Source: Halomonas halophila (lineage in GTDB: Bacteria > Pseudomonadota > Gammaproteobacteria > Pseudomonadales > Halomonadaceae). From it: a DNA stretch of 14,670 nt. The stretch lies in contig DJIP01000010.1 in the NCBI GenBank assembly GCA_002433675.1, forward strand, positions 2,257-16,926, in the 5' to 3' direction. A program made the position numbers and the translations under genes. The notes below the pieces were generated by a model that was not told the origin of the DNA, did not search any database, and saw only the letters and a program-made list of their open reading frames with translations. Shown here one piece after another: positions 1 to 6,465 of the stretch (the first letter of the stretch is position 1; every line of letters begins with the position of its first letter).

Positions 1-758
1 GCCACCAGCAGCCCCGCGACCAGGCCCAGCACCGGAAGCGCCATGGCCTTGGGGGCCATGTCGGCGGTGGCGGTCAGCCCGTGGGCCGCGCCGACGCTGT
101 TGACGTTGGCCAGCAGGATTTCGTTGAGAAAGATGGCACCGAAGCCAGTGGGCAGCAGCAGGTAGCTGGCGCTGATCGAGCAGGCCAGGATGCACGCCAC
201 GGCGCGGCGGTCGATCCGCAGGCGATCGAGCACCACCAGCAGCGGCGGCAGCAGGATCGGGATGAAGGCGATGTGCACCGGCACCAGATTCTGCGACATC
301 AGCGAGGCGACGATGAACAGACCGAACAGCGTCCACTTTACGCCCTTGCGGGTACTTTGCTCGTCGCTGCCAAGGCGCGCCGAGATAGCATCGGCCAGCA
401 ATTCGAGCAGGCCCGAGCGCGACAGCGCCACGGCGAAGGCGCCGATCATCACGTAGGTCAGGCCGACCTGGGCGCCGACCAGCAGGTTGTCGTTGAAGGC
501 GCCGATGGCGTCATTCATCGACAGTCCGGCGTGCAGCGCGCCGAGCATGGCGGCGCTGATCAGGGCGATGGCCACGGGGATACGCAGCAGGCACAGCACA
601 ATCATGCTGAGGATCGTCAGCACCGCCGCGTTGATGTGGTAGCCGACGGCCAGAGTTGAAGCGTAGAGCACGGCGCACAGGGCGATGGTCGGCAGGGCGC
701 GGGTGCGGGCAAAACGGTTTGCCTTGGGTGAAGGGTCGGTAAGGGTGGTCTCGTGCAT
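1..758 (-). CDS. Na+/H+ antiporter family (NhaC-like) membrane transporter, partial
   Basis: An uninterrupted minus-strand frame runs from an ATG at 758 off the left edge, giving the first 252 residues of a polytopic membrane protein. After a polar N-terminus (about 20 residues), hydrophobic segments lie near 21-40, 43-60, 62-77, 95-112, 143-156, 161-177, 186-204 and 238-252. The segment around MSQNLVPVHIAFIPILLPP (154-172), with its polar break and proline-rich helix, resembles the Na_H_antiport_N / NhaC-type ion transporter families as I remember them. The likely role is Na+- or H+-coupled transport at the inner membrane; related members have been linked to amino-acid uptake, so the substrate is open. 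A GGAG sits 3 nt before the ATG. The gene is monocistronic at its 5' end, with its own leader. The C-terminal half is outside the window. Transporter class is fairly sure; substrate is not. Confidence 0.8.
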   Translation of the reverse strand, partial: MHETTLTDPSPKANRFARTRALPTIALCAVLYASTLAVGYHINAAVLTILSMIVLCLLRIPVAIALISAAMLGALHAGLSMNDAIGAFNDNLLVGAQVGLTYVMIGAFAVALSRSGLLELLADAISARLGSDEQSTRKGVKWTLFGLFIVASLMSQNLVPVHIAFIPILLPPLLVVLDRLRIDRRAVACILACSISASYLLLPTGFGAIFLNEILLANVNSVGAAHGLTATADMAPKAMALPVLGLVAGLLV

Positions 759-997
759 GGGGTCTCCGGCTCGTCATGAGCCACGTGTCCAGGGGGCGTG
801 AGAGTGCCGGCGAGCGTGGCGTTACCGCGAGGACTGGTCCTCTTCTAAGGGAGGTTGAAGCCCGACGGCCGTTCGCTAGCGGGCGAATGATACCCCAAAC
901 CGTGGCCACGGCCCGCACTGGCCTCGATATCTTCGCCGCCATGGCGGCAAGGAGGGAAAGGAGGGGGAGGAAAGATGCGGCTGGGTTGGCTTCCATC
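759..997 (-). promoter_or_regulatory. Leader/promoter region of the antiporter gene with two palindromes
   Basis: This gene-free stretch separates the antiporter start from the upstream terminator. On the minus strand it holds a possible -10 (TATCAT, about 888-893). There is a perfect 12-bp palindrome CCGTGGCCACGG (900-911) and a GAGGAC/GTCCTC inverted repeat with a 2-nt centre (829-842). A small GGCTC/GAGCC hairpin lies just upstream of the ribosome-binding site (about 767-781). The arrangement fits a regulated promoter, but I cannot match it to a named operator or riboswitch class. Confidence 0.3.
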
Positions 998-1024
998 AAA
1001 AACGCCGCCCCGAAAGGGGCGGCG
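998..1024 (-). terminator. Rho-independent terminator of the zinc-ribbon gene pair
   Basis: A perfect 9-bp GC-only stem (CGCCGCCCC, 1003-1011; GGGGCGGCG, 1016-1024) encloses a GAAA loop. On the minus strand it is followed directly by a run of five T (plus-strand A 998-1002). It lies 75 nt downstream of the stop of the second zinc-ribbon gene, so it ends that two-gene transcript and separates it from the antiporter gene. Confidence 0.88.
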
Positions 1025-1098
1025 TGAATCGCCAGGACGCGTCGGCGAAAAGCAGGGGGCTGAAACGCTGTCGTTCAAGCCGTCGTTCAAACCATCGC

Positions 1099-1317
1099 TC
1101 AGGCGGGTACCGCCTGGGCGGCGCCAGAGGAAGTCGGTACAGCAGGCATGGACGGTGGCAGGGTCGCCATCAGTGCGCGCTCCAGGTCCATGGCCTTGCA
1201 CTTGTAGGCGGTGCAGTTGGCGCAATGCACGCTGTCGCCGTCGTCTTGACCAACAGGCAGCGTGAAGCGGGAGTGGCCACAGATGGCGCAGCTCAGGTCC
1301 AGGGCGACGGTGATCAT
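1099..1317 (-). CDS. Small zinc-ribbon protein (72 aa)
   Basis: This 72-residue protein has two CxxC knuckles 18 residues apart (C10-x2-C13 and C32-x2-C35, plus C40). This is the spacing of a zinc ribbon. Between them lies an acidic stretch with a QDDGDSVHC pattern common in small bacterial zinc-ribbon proteins that recognise nothing more specific than a folded metal site. The C-terminal 20 residues are Ala/Pro-rich and probably disordered. Its ATG overlaps the stop of the preceding gene as ATGA (1314-1317), so translation is coupled to it, and the two products may act together. A strong terminator follows. The function is unknown: it could be a DNA/RNA-binding adaptor, a subunit of a larger enzyme or a metal-buffering protein. 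The gene is very likely real because of the paired Cys motifs, the coupling and the terminator. Confidence 0.75.
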   Translation of the reverse strand: MITVALDLSCAICGHSRFTLPVGQDDGDSVHCANCTAYKCKAMDLERALMATLPPSMPAVPTSSGAAQAVPA

Positions 1318-1577
1318 GCGACTCGCTCTCCCTTGGTATGCTGCTGGCCGATCAAGGCGTCGTGCTCGCGTCGCATGGCCATCATCAGGCTGCGAGACTT
1401 GTTGAGAAAACGCAGGCGGTCAGGCGTCTGCTGTTCTTCCCAGGCGCCCAGGGTGGCATGAAACTCACCGCACTCGGTGCAGCTCAGCTCTTCCCAGTCA
1501 TTGGGTTGAGCCGTGACAGGTTCCGGCGTGCTGGCCAGGTCGTGGCCACAGCGGGTGCAGGAAATCGGGTAGTACAT
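1314..1577 (-). CDS. Small zinc-ribbon protein (87 aa), first gene of the pair
   Basis: I chose the ATG at 1577, where the product starts MYYPISC, because a strong AGGAGG lies about 7 nt upstream; a longer frame reaching 1682 has no such signal and adds only Arg-rich sequence. The 87-residue product has C7-x2-C10 and C33-x2-C36, a zinc-ribbon pair, followed by a charged, probably helical tail with a high Arg/Met/Glu content (about 50-85). It resembles its downstream partner in layout but not in detailed sequence, so the two are either anciently duplicated or simply both ribbon-fold proteins. The stop overlaps the next start (ATGA). No enzymatic motif is seen, and I do not recognise a specific family. 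Confidence 0.75.
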   Translation of the reverse strand: MYYPISCTRCGHDLASTPEPVTAQPNDWEELSCTECGEFHATLGAWEEQQTPDRLRFLNKSRSLMMAMRREHDALIGQQHTKGERVA

Positions 1578-1824
1578 GGGACGCCCTCCTTGGCGCATGA
1601 CGTGCCGTCGTTCGTTCCGTTGTGGAAGCGAGGCTTCGCATGGCCATCCTGGCCGAGCCTCAACGGTACGAAAGGTTCTCATCGCCAGGTTTGATATGCA
1701 AGTGTTGTATAGGTTTCCTGTCGGCGGAAGAGTATCGGCACCTCGCCGTCATCACCGTCTTTCCGAGCAGCGCCCATATCATGACGCCAATAGATGACGC
1801 TTTGATGATGAGCATGGCGAAAGC
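1578..1824. other. Intergenic region between the divergent zinc-ribbon and FAS1 genes
   Basis: No gene is supported here. The left part contains the ribosome-binding site and presumably the promoter of the zinc-ribbon pair (minus strand). The right part shifts to distinctly lower GC toward the FAS1 promoter. Short open frames exist on both strands but none has a ribosome-binding site or family resemblance. Confidence 0.5.
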
Positions 1825-1882
1825 TGTCGTAAAACTTTTTCTTGTACATTACTTGTTGTTGATCTAGTTTTTGTACATGAAA
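1825..1882 (+). promoter_or_regulatory. Tandem 29-bp TTGTACA-type operator/promoter of the FAS1 gene
   Basis: Two imperfect direct copies with a 29-bp period start at 1825 and 1854. Each has TGTYGT, an 11-nt AT-rich gap, then TTGTACAT (TGTACA at 1843-1848 and 1872-1877). About 18 of the first 26 positions agree. The block is the most AT-rich stretch in the window and lies about 100 nt upstream of the FAS1 start. The first TTGTAC could serve as a -35, with TAGTTT (1865-1870) 17 nt on as a weak -10. Tandem TGTACA half-sites recall MerR-type CarH/LitR operators of light-responsive genes; that link is inference from memory. Confidence 0.4.
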
Positions 1883-1978
1883 TGCGTCGTCCTGATAGAG
1901 CAGCCCAGAGAGAGGTTCCGAGGAGGTGCGCAGTGGCGACGCGACATCTCGGAGCAATGACCGCAAGGAGGCAAGAGC

Positions 1979-2494
1979 ATGAACGTAGTGTCTGCCGCAA
2001 CGTCCTTCCTGCCGAGCTGCGTACTTGGCGTGGCGCTGCTCGCTGGTGGAGTGGCCGAGGCGGATCAGCAGCAAGAGCAGGACCCTTCACGCAATCTGCT
2101 CGAGGTCGTCCAGGCCGATGGGCGTTTTTCGACACTGCTGGATGCTGTCGAGAAGGCTGGCCTCGACGAGCAGCTACAGGGGGATGAAACCTATACGCTC
2201 TTTGCTCCAACGAATGAGGCCTTCGGCACATTGCAGCAAGGACAGCTTGACGAATGGATGAGCGACGACAAGGCCTCCCATCGGCGTCTGGTCGAGGTCG
2301 TTTCCTACCACATGGTGGAGGGAGAAGTGTCACTGGAGGCGTCATCTGAAGTGACCACTCTGCAGGGAACCGACATGGCCATCGATGCCCAGGAAGGCTC
2401 GGCAAGCGTAGGCAATGCCGCCGTGGTGGAGTCCGACATCAAGGCCAGCAATGGGGTGATCCACGTGGTGGACAGCGTACTGATCCCTGAATGA
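1979..2494 (+). CDS. Exported fasciclin (FAS1) domain protein
   Basis: The 171-residue product has a hydrophobic N-terminal segment (about 10-24) ending in an Ala-x-Ala-like site near 26-28, consistent with export to the periplasm or outside. The positive N-region is missing, which is unusual for a signal peptide. A single FAS1 domain fills residues 39-170: the H1-type motif YTLFAPTNEAF (72-82), the central SYHMVEG (109-115) and the closing H2-type motif SNGVIHVVDSVLIP (157-170) are all present. FAS1 proteins act in adhesion or as surface/stress proteins; no catalysis is expected. AAGGAGG lies 7 nt before the ATG, and a terminator about 100 nt after the stop makes it monocistronic. In several proteobacteria, single-FAS1 genes belong to light or singlet-oxygen stress responses, which would fit the unusual upstream repeat, but that is inference. 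Confidence 0.92.
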   Translation: MNVVSAATSFLPSCVLGVALLAGGVAEADQQQEQDPSRNLLEVVQADGRFSTLLDAVEKAGLDEQLQGDETYTLFAPTNEAFGTLQQGQLDEWMSDDKASHRRLVEVVSYHMVEGEVSLEASSEVTTLQGTDMAIDAQEGSASVGNAAVVESDIKASNGVIHVVDSVLIPE

Positions 2495-2600
2495 CCGATG
2501 ATGAATGATTGACGCCAGAGCAGCACCTGCTGCACTGGCCGCCAGAGGCCGGACACGAGTTCCTCCGGTCGCTGTTTCGATAGATCCCTGTCCCGTTTGG

Positions 2601-2624
2601 CCGCCCGTCGAGGGCGGTTTTTTT
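2601..2624 (+). terminator. Rho-independent terminator after the FAS1 gene
   Basis: The stem CCGCCC (2601-2606) / GGGCGG (2612-2617) with a GTCGA loop is followed by seven T (2618-2624). It lies just beyond the FAS1 gene and immediately before the tandem repeat array. In the opposite orientation its A-run leaves no T-tract downstream, so it serves the plus strand. It also faces the end of the minus-strand pgpA transcript. Confidence 0.88.
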
Positions 2625-2640
2625 GTGTCAGGGCTGGGGG

Positions 2641-3001
2641 TATAAAGAGCGCCGCTCGGCATTGGCAGGCCGTGCTGTTCGCGCCATCGGCTTACGAAGA
2701 CTGCTCGGTATCTCGTTGCCAGTAGCGACGTGTCAGGCGCACCAGCAGTACCAGGGTGAGGGCGGTGGGTATAAAGAGCGCCGCCCGGCATTGGCAGGCC
2801 GCTATTGGCTTATGAAGACTGCTCGGTATCTCGTTGCCAGTAGCGACGGGTCAGGCGCACCAGCAGTACCAGGGTGAGGGCGGTGGGTATAAAGAGCGCC
2901 GCCCGGCATTGGCAGGCCGCTATTGGCTTACGAAGACTGCTCGGGATCTCGTTGCCAGTAGCGGCGGGTCAGGCGCACCAGCAGTACCAGGGTCAGGGCT
3001 G
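2641..3001. repeat. Tandem repeat (about 118 bp, 3 copies) derived from the 3' end of the pgpA-like gene
   Basis: Three near-identical units begin with TATAAAGAGCGCCGC at 2641, 2770 and 2888. Unit lengths are 129, 118 and about 113 bp; the first has 11 extra bases near 2671. The third unit is the real 3' end of the pgpA-like gene plus its trailer. The other two are extra copies downstream of its stop (minus sense). Each copy encodes, in its own frame, the last residues LVLLVRLTRRYWQRD-EQSS and a stop. The period is not a multiple of three, so the copies cannot be read through from pgpA. The 10-mer GTCAGGGCTG occurs at both outer ends (2627-2636 and 2992-3001). Confidence 0.9.
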
Positions 3002-3416
3002 CATACAATGCCGCCATCGCGTCGTCGGCGACGATGCCGAGTCCCCCGCCGATACCCTCGATCTCGCGTACCGGAGACAGCTTGGAGATATCGAACAGGC
3101 GAAACAGTAGATAGCCCAGCGGCAGGATGATGCGCCGTCGATAGCGCGAGAAGGCCAGCACCGCGATGGGCAGGGCCACCCATTCGTCGAGCACGATCTG
3201 AGGCAGGTCGCCGCCACCCAGCCACAGCGAAGCGAAGTGACAGACGGGAACGGCCAGCACGAGGAGCGTCAGAGTAACGGCCAGGCGCGTGCCGAGCGGC
3301 AGCCGGAACAGCCACCAGGCGACCGGTAGCCCGATCAGTGAGCCGACCGTCCCCGGCGCCCAGGGGGAATAGCCCAGGCCAAAGCCGGTGGCGATCCAGA
3401 TCAACAGGTCCTGCAT
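2928..3416 (-). CDS. pgpA: PgpA-like phosphatidylglycerophosphatase (divergent)
   Basis: The 162-residue membrane protein matches the PgpA family in length and motif order: GFGLGYSPWAPGTVGS (11-26), a DE pair (77-78), FRLFDISK (105-112) and GGLGIVADD (124-132), with hydrophobic helices near 27-38, 44-67, 78-90, 96-105 and 136-149. PgpA enzymes dephosphorylate phosphatidylglycerophosphate at the inner membrane. Two positions depart from what I recall as the usual motif: Leu follows Lys112 where FDxxKP is expected, and Ala136 replaces the Gly of DDxxAG. It may therefore be a paralogue with another lipid-phosphate substrate. GGAGA lies 6 nt before the ATG. It starts 65 nt after the transglutaminase gene on the same strand, so co-transcription is likely. 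The last 22 codons form one unit of a tandem repeat. The family is fairly sure; the exact substrate is not. Confidence 0.82.
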   Translation of the reverse strand: MQDLLIWIATGFGLGYSPWAPGTVGSLIGLPVAWWLFRLPLGTRLAVTLTLLVLAVPVCHFASLWLGGGDLPQIVLDEWVALPIAVLAFSRYRRRIILPLGYLLFRLFDISKLSPVREIEGIGGGLGIVADDAMAALYAALTLVLLVRLTRRYWQRDPEQSS

Positions 3417-3481
3417 GGAATCTCTCCTGGAAGACGGTGCGCAGAGCAAGGGTGGGCATTGCGCAGATAAGGGGCAGGGAA

Positions 3482-4420
3482 TCAGCCGGCCAACGGCGCC
3501 GCCGGGGGATCGCCAGGGCCAGCGGAGGTCGGGGCGGTGGCCGCGACTTCCACGGCGGGAACAACGTCCACCTCCACCTCGAGTCGCTGGCGCCCACCAC
3601 CGGTCACCACGCCCTTGAGCGGCGCCACGTCCTCGTAGTCGCGGCCCCAGCCAAGCAACAGGTGACGTTCGCCGGCACGCACACCGTTGGTGGGGTCGAA
3701 GTCGAGCCAACCCCAGCCGGGTATCAGTACAGAGAACCAGGCGTGGGAGGCGTCGGCGCCCATCAGTCGAGGCTGTCCTGGAGGCGGTAGTGTCTCGAGG
3801 TAGCCGCTGACGTAACGCGCGGCCAGCCCCACCGAGCGCAGGGTGGCGATGGCCAGGTGGGCGAAGTCCTGACACACCCCACGGCGATGCTGGAGCACCT
3901 GTGATGGCGTCGTCTCCAGGTCGCTGAACTCGCTGTCGTAGCGGAACTCCCCATAGATGCGGCGGTTCAATCGCTCCACGCAGTCCACCAGATCGCCACC
4001 GGCGGGAAAACACTCTTCGGCCCAGGCGGCGAGCAGCGGGCGGCGCTCGATATAGGCGGAGTTTTCAAGAAACGGCTGTGCTTCGCGGAAACCTGGCTGG
4101 TGACGGTTTGCCAACCGATCTCGACATTGCTCCCAGCCCATGACGGCCTCCGGCGGCGTGGCGCGAGGCGAAGTCATGATCTGCGCCTCCAGGGTCACCT
4201 CTAGCTGGGTATGGGGGGTGTCGACGGCGAATAGCGCGATATGGTTGCCGAAGGCGTCCTGCCGGCTTTGGCGTAGTGACTCGCCCGGCGAGATCGACAG
4301 CTGCGCCCAGGAGACCTGCTGGTAGGCCATCTCTCGGGGCATCAGGCAGGCCTCGTTCTCGCTGAGTGTCACGATCTCGCTGTAGTGGTAGCGCGTGGTG
4401 TGGCGAAGTCGATAGATCAT
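3482..4420 (-). CDS. Bacterial transglutaminase-like cysteine protein
   Basis: The 312-residue protein opens with MIYRLRHTTRYHYSEIV, the characteristic start of the bacterial transglutaminase N-terminal (beta) domain, which fixes the start at 4420 rather than an upstream in-frame ATG. A transglutaminase/papain-like core follows. The catalytic Cys183 lies in RRGVCQDFAHL, His226 in DASHAWF and the Asp of WLDFDPTNG (240 or 242) completes the triad. The last about 25 residues are Ala/Pro-rich and look disordered. No signal peptide is seen, so it is probably cytoplasmic. Family members are predicted amide-bond transferases or peptidases and co-occur with circularly permuted ATP-grasp and alpha-E proteins, which are divergently encoded next door. 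It is followed by pgpA on the same strand. The ribosome-binding site (GGGACCC) is weak. Fold and catalytic residues are certain; the substrate is unknown. Confidence 0.93.
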   Translation of the reverse strand: MIYRLRHTTRYHYSEIVTLSENEACLMPREMAYQQVSWAQLSISPGESLRQSRQDAFGNHIALFAVDTPHTQLEVTLEAQIMTSPRATPPEAVMGWEQCRDRLANRHQPGFREAQPFLENSAYIERRPLLAAWAEECFPAGGDLVDCVERLNRRIYGEFRYDSEFSDLETTPSQVLQHRRGVCQDFAHLAIATLRSVGLAARYVSGYLETLPPPGQPRLMGADASHAWFSVLIPGWGWLDFDPTNGVRAGERHLLLGWGRDYEDVAPLKGVVTGGGRQRLEVEVDVVPAVEVAATAPTSAGPGDPPAAPLAG

Positions 4421-5003
4421 CTGCCGGGTCCCGCCGCAACACCCTCGCCAAGGCTGGCCAGACGGCACCGTCTGGCGCCGCTGTCTTGAGCAGGGCAGGA
4501 CAGCGGTGCGTGTGAGCCGGGAAGGGCGGAACGAGAAGAGGCAGGCATGGGAAGCGAACAGGCTCCTGGGTGTCGGCAAATGTTGCAGAAGGTGACGATA
4601 TCCCCCCCGAACCGTGGCGACAAGGTGTACCCGACTCCTGCTGATTGCTCAAGCTCGAAAGGTGGACGTTGTCAGCAACAGGGGCTTTCGACCGGCGTCG
4701 CAAGGGCTGACGATAGCTGCCGCTCACGCTCGCCAGGTGCCGCCCGGGTTGCACCAGATCGGTGCTCACTGCCCCTTCGTGCTGGCTCGTGGGGCACTGT
4801 CGGTCCGCGAAAGTGATCGCTTTTTGTACAAATTGCTCAATTGCGCCAGCCCATTCGGCGAGAAGGCTCGGCGCTGCGGCCTATTCTCGGCGGTCTGGTA
4901 CAGGGCTTGCTATACAGCAAGGAGGGACCCGGTACGGTCGAGGGCGGGGGCGCCATCGTCGTGGTCGGGTCGCCGGATGCCGAAAACAATCGAGGGTGTG
5001 CCG
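4421..5003. promoter_or_regulatory. Divergent promoter region between transglutaminase and ATP-grasp genes
   Basis: This 583-bp spacer drives transcription both ways. It contains three notable elements. A 20-bp inverted repeat GCCAGACGG-CA-CCGTCTGGC (4457-4476) lies just upstream of the transglutaminase start. TTTTTGTACA (4821-4830) is a 10-mer identical to one in the FAS1 promoter (1868-1877), set in a short AT-rich patch. A CTTGCT/AGCAAG palindrome (4906-4921) contains a plausible -10 hexamer TATACA (4911-4916). The frame upstream of the ATP-grasp start is open back to 4614 but lacks any family-like sequence, so I do not extend the gene. Confidence 0.45.
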
Positions 5004-6461
5004 ATGAGCCATGTGGATTGGCAGCAGTACGACTGCGCTGGGTTCTATGACGAACTGGTGGCGACGCCCGGAATGCCGCGAGAGGCGGCCAAGATGCTGT
5101 GTGACGTGCTCGCGGGCTTCGCCCCCGACGAGTTGGAAGAGCGCAAGAACGCAGCAGAGATTGCCATTCGCACCATGGGGATCACCTTCACGGTGTATTC
5201 CGAGGGCAGCATGATCGACCGCGCCTGGCCCTTCGACATCGTGCCCCGCATCATCCCCGCCGACGAGTGGCGACGCACCGAGGCAGGGCTCAAGCAGCGG
5301 GTCGAGGCGCTCAACCTGTTTATCGACGACCTGTATCACGACCAGAAGGTCATCAAGGACGGCGTGCTGCCGGCGGCGGTGCTCGAGCAATCCGTCAACT
5401 TTCGCCCCCAGTGCGTGGGTATCGATCCGCCCCATGGGGTCTGGGCGCATATCTGCGGCTCCGATCTGGTCCGTGGTGGCGACGGCACCGTCTACGTGCT
5501 GGAGGACAACCTGCGGATACCGTCCGGGGTGTCCTACATGCTCGAGAATCGCAACGTGACCAAGCGCGTGCTGCCGGAGCTGTTTGCCTCGGGCAAGATT
5601 CATCCGGTGGACGACTATGTGCCCCAGCTTTACGACATGCTGGCGGGCATGTCGCCACGCCATTGGGATGACCCCCAGGTGGTGGTGCTGACCCCGGGTA
5701 TCTACAACTCGGCCTACTACGAGCACGCCTACCTGGCCCAGCAGATGGGCGTGCAGCTGGTTCAGGGGCCGGATCTGCTGGTCGATGACGACGACGTGGT
5801 CTACATGCGCACCGTCCAGGGCCTGACCCGGGTGGACGTGATCTACCGCCGCGTCGACGACGCCTTCCTCGACCCGGAGGCGTTTCGCAAGGACTCGGTA
5901 CTGGGTGTGCCCGGATTGATGCGGGCCTGGCGCAGCGGCAAGGTGGCGCTGGCCAATGCCCCGGGTGCTGGGGTCGCCGATGACAAGGTGGTCTACGCCT
6001 TCGTGCCGAAACTGATCAAGTACTACCTGGATCAGGAGGCGCTGTTGCCCAATGTGCCGAGTTACCTGTGCATGCTCGAGGAAGACCGCCGCTATGTGCT
6101 GGAGCACCTGCATGAGTTGGTGGTGAAGCCCGCCAACGAGTCCGGCGGCTACGGCATGCTGATGGGGCCCCAGGCCTCTCAGGCCGAGCGTGATGCCTTC
6201 GCCAGGCTGATCCAGGAGGACCCGCGCAACTACATGGCCCAGCCGATGCTGAACCTGTCCACCACCCCCACGCTGTTCGATGGCAGACCCGAGCCGCGTC
6301 ACGTCGACCTGCGCCCCTTCATCCTGTCGGGCCAGGACGGCGCCTACGTCACCACCGGTGGCTTGACCCGTGTGGCCCTGGTCAAGGGCTCGCTGGTGGT
6401 CAACTCGTCGCAAGGGGGCGGCAGCAAGGACACCTGGATCGTCGAGACGGGGGAGGATTGA
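5004..6461 (+). CDS. Circularly permuted ATP-grasp amidoligase-type protein
   Basis: I start at the ATG at 5004 (MSHVDW) because GAGGG lies 7-8 nt upstream; an in-frame ATG at 4977 has no such signal. The 485-residue protein shows hallmarks of the circularly permuted ATP-grasp family: [17 protein letters not shown] (167-183), an acidic [15 protein letters not shown] stretch (260-274), the nucleotide-binding [10 protein letters not shown] (375-384), DLRPFIL (435-441) and [12 protein letters not shown] (469-480). By analogy with ATP-grasp enzymes it should activate a carboxylate as acyl phosphate and join it to an amine, making a peptide or amide bond. The acceptor and donor are unknown. The length is typical. 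It lies 4 nt upstream of the alpha-E gene in an obvious operon and diverges from the transglutaminase. Co-occurrence with these partners is known and has been interpreted as peptide synthesis or protein tagging. Confidence 0.93.
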   Translation: MSHVDWQQYDCAGFYDELVATPGMPREAAKMLCDVLAGFAPDELEERKNAAEIAIRTMGITFTVYSEGSMIDRAWPFDIVPRIIPADEWRRTEAGLKQRVEALNLFIDDLYHDQKVIKDGVLPAAVLEQSVNFRPQCVGIDPPHGVWAHICGSDLVRGGDGTVYVLEDNLRIPSGVSYMLENRNVTKRVLPELFASGKIHPVDDYVPQLYDMLAGMSPRHWDDPQVVVLTPGIYNSAYYEHAYLAQQMGVQLVQGPDLLVDDDDVVYMRTVQGLTRVDVIYRRVDDAFLDPEAFRKDSVLGVPGLMRAWRSGKVALANAPGAGVADDKVVYAFVPKLIKYYLDQEALLPNVPSYLCMLEEDRRYVLEHLHELVVKPANESGGYGMLMGPQASQAERDAFARLIQEDPRNYMAQPMLNLSTTPTLFDGRPEPRHVDLRPFILSGQDGAYVTTGGLTRVALVKGSLVVNSSQGGGSKDTWIVETGED

Positions 6462-6465
6462 GACC

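Noticed and set aside
81..659. Plus-strand open frame of 192 codons across the antiporter gene
   Set aside because: It is Gln/His/Asp/Arg-rich shadow coding; the minus strand encodes a regular polytopic membrane protein that runs off the window edge.
1622..1867. Small plus-strand open frame (81 codons) before the FAS1 gene
   Set aside because: It lacks a ribosome-binding site and overlaps the zinc-ribbon upstream region and the AT-rich promoter; its hydrophobic end reflects AT-rich DNA.
2641..3001. Tandem array considered as CRISPR or VNTR coding repeat
   Set aside because: Units are about 118 bp with no repeat/spacer alternation, and the period breaks the reading frame. The array is explained by duplication of the pgpA 3' end.
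2834..3130. Plus-strand open frames through the tandem array, giving repeated YKERRPALAGRYWL-type peptides
   Set aside because: They are by-products of duplicating the pgpA 3' end. No ribosome-binding site is seen, and the third copy is antisense to pgpA.
4614..5003. Possible 130-codon N-terminal extension of the ATP-grasp protein
   Set aside because: The extension is Arg/Ser/Ala-rich with no family similarity. A good ribosome-binding site and the typical MSHVDW start lie at 5004, and the region includes likely promoter elements.
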